A stretch of DNA of 64,000 nt from Aquicoccus sp. G2-2. GTDB lineage: Bacteria; Pseudomonadota; Alphaproteobacteria; Rhodobacterales; Rhodobacteraceae. A program made the position numbers and the translations under genes. Position 1 is the stretch's first letter; each line of letters opens with the position of its first letter. Of the stretch, positions 61,877 to 64,000 are shown piece after piece. The stretch lies in assembly GCF_034555965.1 (NCBI RefSeq), contig NZ_JAYDCK010000003.1:1736001-1800000 (forward strand), in the 5' to 3' direction. A model generated the notes under the pieces. The model was given only the letters and a program-made list of their open reading frames with translations, was not told the DNA's origin and made no database searches.

Positions 61877-62584
61877 ATGAGCAGTGCGCCCCGAATGGAA
61901 GATACGCTCCGCGAAAAGATCATCGCGGACCCTGAAGTTATCCTTGACGATCAGGATGTTATGCATGCGCTGATCGCGGCGAATGAACGCTCTATGGGCG
62001 GCAATATCGTTGATCTGCGTGGCATCGCGATGGAGCGGCTTGAGGCGCGGCTGGACCGGCTGGAAGATACCCATCGTTCGGTCATCGCAGCGGCTTATGA
62101 AAACCTCGCCGGGACCAATCAAGTGCATCGCGCCATTCTGCGGATGCTTGACCCCGTGGAGTTTGAGGGCTTTCTGAAAGACCTTGGCGGCGAAGTGGCG
62201 GAAATTTTACGGGTTGATTGCGTGAAGCTCGTTCTGGAATCGGTGCAGGATGACGAAGACCCGGCGGTGAAGCGGCTGGGCAATGTGTTGTCGGTGGCGG
62301 AACCGGGCTTCATCGACGACTATATCGTTGGAGAGCGGGGCGCGCCGATGCGGCAAGTGACCCTGCGCCAGATCCAGAAAGGCGATGCCTATATCTATGG
62401 CGACAAGGCCGACTGGATGCGCTCGGAAGCCTGCCTTCAGCTGAATTTTGGAGAAGGCCGCCTGCCCGGAATGCTGATTATGGGGGCAGAAGACCCGCAC
62501 CAGTTCACCCCGCAACAAGGCACTGACCTTCTTGCTTTTTTTGCTGGCGTCTTTGAAAGAGCGATGCGCCGCTGGCTGTCATGA
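61877..62584 (+). CDS. DUF484 family protein
   Basis: The 235-residue protein matches DUF484, a GAF-like fold often encoded next to xerC. The N-terminal VILDDQDVMHALIAANE and C-terminal GMLIMGAEDPHQFTPQQGTDLLAFFAGVFERA are typical. It overlaps xerC by four bases (ATGA), so the two are translated together. The function is unknown. Confidence 0.92.
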   Translation: MSSAPRMEDTLREKIIADPEVILDDQDVMHALIAANERSMGGNIVDLRGIAMERLEARLDRLEDTHRSVIAAAYENLAGTNQVHRAILRMLDPVEFEGFLKDLGGEVAEILRVDCVKLVLESVQDDEDPAVKRLGNVLSVAEPGFIDDYIVGERGAPMRQVTLRQIQKGDAYIYGDKADWMRSEACLQLNFGEGRLPGMLIMGAEDPHQFTPQQGTDLLAFFAGVFERAMRRWLS

Positions 62585-63507
62585 GCCTGATTTCACCCGC
62601 CGCCCGCGACGCTTTGCAGGGCTGGCTGGCACATGAAAAGGCGCTGAAAGGTGTCGCTCTCAATACGATTGATGCCTATACCCGCGACGTTTCCGATTTC
62701 CTCGCCTTCATGGCCAACCACAAAGGTGCGGCACAGGGGATCAAACCGTTGATGCGGCTCAGCGTTGCCGACATGCGCGCATGGATGGTTTTTACCCGCC
62801 GGGGCGGGGCGGTTGGGCCGCGTTCGCTGGCGCGCAAACTTTCGGCGGTAAAGAGCTTCTTTCGCTGGCTCGGCGAGCGCGAAAATGCCGATCTGAGCGC
62901 CGTTCTCGCGGCGCGTGCGCCGAAGTTTCAGCGAAAATTACCACGCCCGCTCAGCGAAACTGCGGCGCAGGATATGATTGAAACGGTCGAATTTCAGCAT
63001 CAAGACGAATGGATTGCCGCGCGCGATGCCGCTGTGATTACCCTCCTTTACGGCTGCGGGTTAAGAATTTCAGAGGCTTTAAGCCTTGATGGCCGTGATG
63101 TGCCTTTGCCGCGTGTGATGAGGATTTTAGGCAAGGGCGGTAAAGAAAGGGTTATCCCGGTGCTCGACGCAGCGCGGGACGCAGTTGATCGCTACCTGCG
63201 GCTTTGCCCGTTTGAGCCTGAGCCGGATCAGCCCTTGTTCAGAGGCGTGCGTGGTGGCAGGCTTTCCCCACGGGCGGTGCAAAAGGTCATGGAACGCGCA
63301 CGCGCCCAGCTGGGCCTGCCGGCAAGCGCCACGCCACATGCGATGCGGCACAGTTTTGCCACGCATTTACTGAGTGCGGGCGGGGACTTGCGGGCGATCC
63401 AGGAATTGCTGGGCCATGCTTCGCTTTCGACGACGCAGGCCTATACCAGCGTCGATCAGGCGCGGTTGATGGACGTTTACGACAAGGCCCACCCAAAAGC
63501 GGGCTGA
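62581..63507 (+). CDS. xerC: Site-specific tyrosine recombinase XerC
   Basis: The 308-residue recombinase resolves chromosome dimers with XerD at dif. The catalytic residues are visible: Arg in YGCGLRISEALSL, Lys in GKGGKERVIP, His-x-x-Arg in HAMRHSFATHLL, His in LGHASLSTTQAY, and the nucleophile Tyr in QAYTSVD. The core-binding domain (residues about 1-100) precedes it. It is not a phage integrase, given its conserved neighbours. Confidence 0.94.
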   Translation: MSLISPAARDALQGWLAHEKALKGVALNTIDAYTRDVSDFLAFMANHKGAAQGIKPLMRLSVADMRAWMVFTRRGGAVGPRSLARKLSAVKSFFRWLGERENADLSAVLAARAPKFQRKLPRPLSETAAQDMIETVEFQHQDEWIAARDAAVITLLYGCGLRISEALSLDGRDVPLPRVMRILGKGGKERVIPVLDAARDAVDRYLRLCPFEPEPDQPLFRGVRGGRLSPRAVQKVMERARAQLGLPASATPHAMRHSFATHLLSAGGDLRAIQELLGHASLSTTQAYTSVDQARLMDVYDKAHPKAG

Positions 63508-63522
63508 GCGCAGGAGGACCAT

Positions 63523-64000
63523 ATGTCTAACCATTTCAAAGCTTTATCTGTGCACCTTCTGACTGCGACCGGCGCCGTTTTCGCCATGCTGGCGATGTTG
63601 GCGGCGGTGGATGCGAAATGGGATCTGATGTTCGTGTGGTTGGTGGTGGCGTTTGCGGTGGACGGGCTGGATGGGCCGTTGGCGCGAAAATATGATGTAA
63701 AACAAAATGCTGGAGAGTTCGACGGGGTGCTTTTGGACCTCATCATTGACTATCTGACCTATGTTTTCATCCCGGCTTTCGCATTGTTCAAATCCGGCCT
63801 TTTTGAAGGTTGGACCGGCTGGTTCGTGATTATCGTCATCACTTTTGCCAGCGCGATGTATTTCGCCGATACCCGCATGAAAACAAAGGATAATTCTTTC
63901 TCAGGCTTCCCCGGTTGCTGGAACATGGTGGCGATCGTGGTATTCGCGCTGACGCCAAACTTCTGGGTGATTCTGGTGCTGGTGACAGCCCTTGCCATCA
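63523..64000 (+). CDS. pcs: Phosphatidylcholine synthase (3' end outside window)
   Basis: The first 159 codons are present, starting at ATG 63523 after AGGAGG. The CDP-alcohol phosphatidyltransferase signature reads DGPLAR ... GEFDGVLLDLIID (DG-x2-AR-x8-G-x3-D-x3-D). Pcs condenses choline with CDP-diacylglycerol, a typical alphaproteobacterial route to phosphatidylcholine. It lies 15 bp after xerC on the same strand. The later part of the gene is outside the window. Confidence 0.9.
   Translation, partial: MSNHFKALSVHLLTATGAVFAMLAMLAAVDAKWDLMFVWLVVAFAVDGLDGPLARKYDVKQNAGEFDGVLLDLIIDYLTYVFIPAFALFKSGLFEGWTGWFVIIVITFASAMYFADTRMKTKDNSFSGFPGCWNMVAIVVFALTPNFWVILVLVTALAI

Noticed and set aside
62581-63507. 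Phage integrase or integron-type recombinase
   Set aside because: Overlap with a DUF484 gene and full XerC motifs identify the housekeeping recombinase. No attachment site is seen.

Overview
The window is a gene-dense, GC-rich stretch of bacterial chromosome. Gene content and order point to the order Rhodobacterales (Roseobacter-type Alphaproteobacteria). Examples are glyQ and glyS flanking a small membrane protein, pyrB next to a pyrC homologue without metal ligands, ruvCAB, priA diverging from a transaldolase-type aldolase, two DUF1127 proteins and a phosphatidylcholine synthase. I assign no species. I see no rRNA or tRNA gene, CRISPR array, insertion sequence or prophage.

Layout. 1-8600: end of a DUF2125 protein, a SleB-type cell wall hydrolase, pyruvate phosphate dikinase, a 174-bp-period tandem repeat and the glycyl-tRNA synthetase genes. 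8.7-15 kb: a secreted protein with a degenerate trypsin-like domain, a Trk potassium permease, a DUF1127 protein, moaB, a metallophosphoesterase and a uracil-DNA glycosylase. 15-24.5 kb: pyrB, a PH-like membrane protein, pyrC-like, plsY, gshA, rsmE, ubiA and an OmpA/BON-type envelope protein. 24.5-31.8 kb: a YcaQ-like glycosylase, moaE-moaD-pgsA, and a homoprotocatechuate meta-cleavage operon (hpaF-E-D-G-H) behind a palindromic operator candidate. 31.8-36 kb: metG, then metR and metF diverging over two perfect MetR boxes, then a thioesterase. 36-42.3 kb: a branched-chain amino acid type ABC uptake operon ending in a beta-lactamase-like hydrolase. 42.9-46.7 kb: a YbjN protein, proC, a CsaA-like protein, a hydroxyacid dehydrogenase and a KAS III enzyme. 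46.7-51.8 kb: a hydratase, a small regulator-like protein, a flavin reductase fused to a LysR-type effector domain, and a Rieske oxygenase. 52-64 kb: ruvCAB, DUF1127, prmA, MATE and MFS transporters, priA, fsa, DUF484, xerC and the start of pcs.

The most important technical observation is that eight otherwise normal genes are each broken by one missing base. The missing base can be placed in a short homopolymer in every case: metallophosphoesterase, gshA, hpaH, hpaD, livG, livM, hydroxyacid dehydrogenase and Rieske oxygenase. All eight have the same sign and restoring one base gives a family-typical length, so sequencing or assembly error is more likely than real decay. These are typed pseudogene because that is how the sequence reads.

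The best candidate for unusual biology is the flavin reductase joined to a LysR-type ligand-binding domain without a helix-turn-helix, translationally coupled to the Rieske oxygenase. Other points of interest are a protease-like protein lacking catalytic His and Ser, a dihydroorotase homologue lacking its metal-binding HxH, an Fe-S-less family-4-like uracil-DNA glycosylase, the 174-bp tandem repeat, and shared promoter architecture at the two DUF1127 genes.
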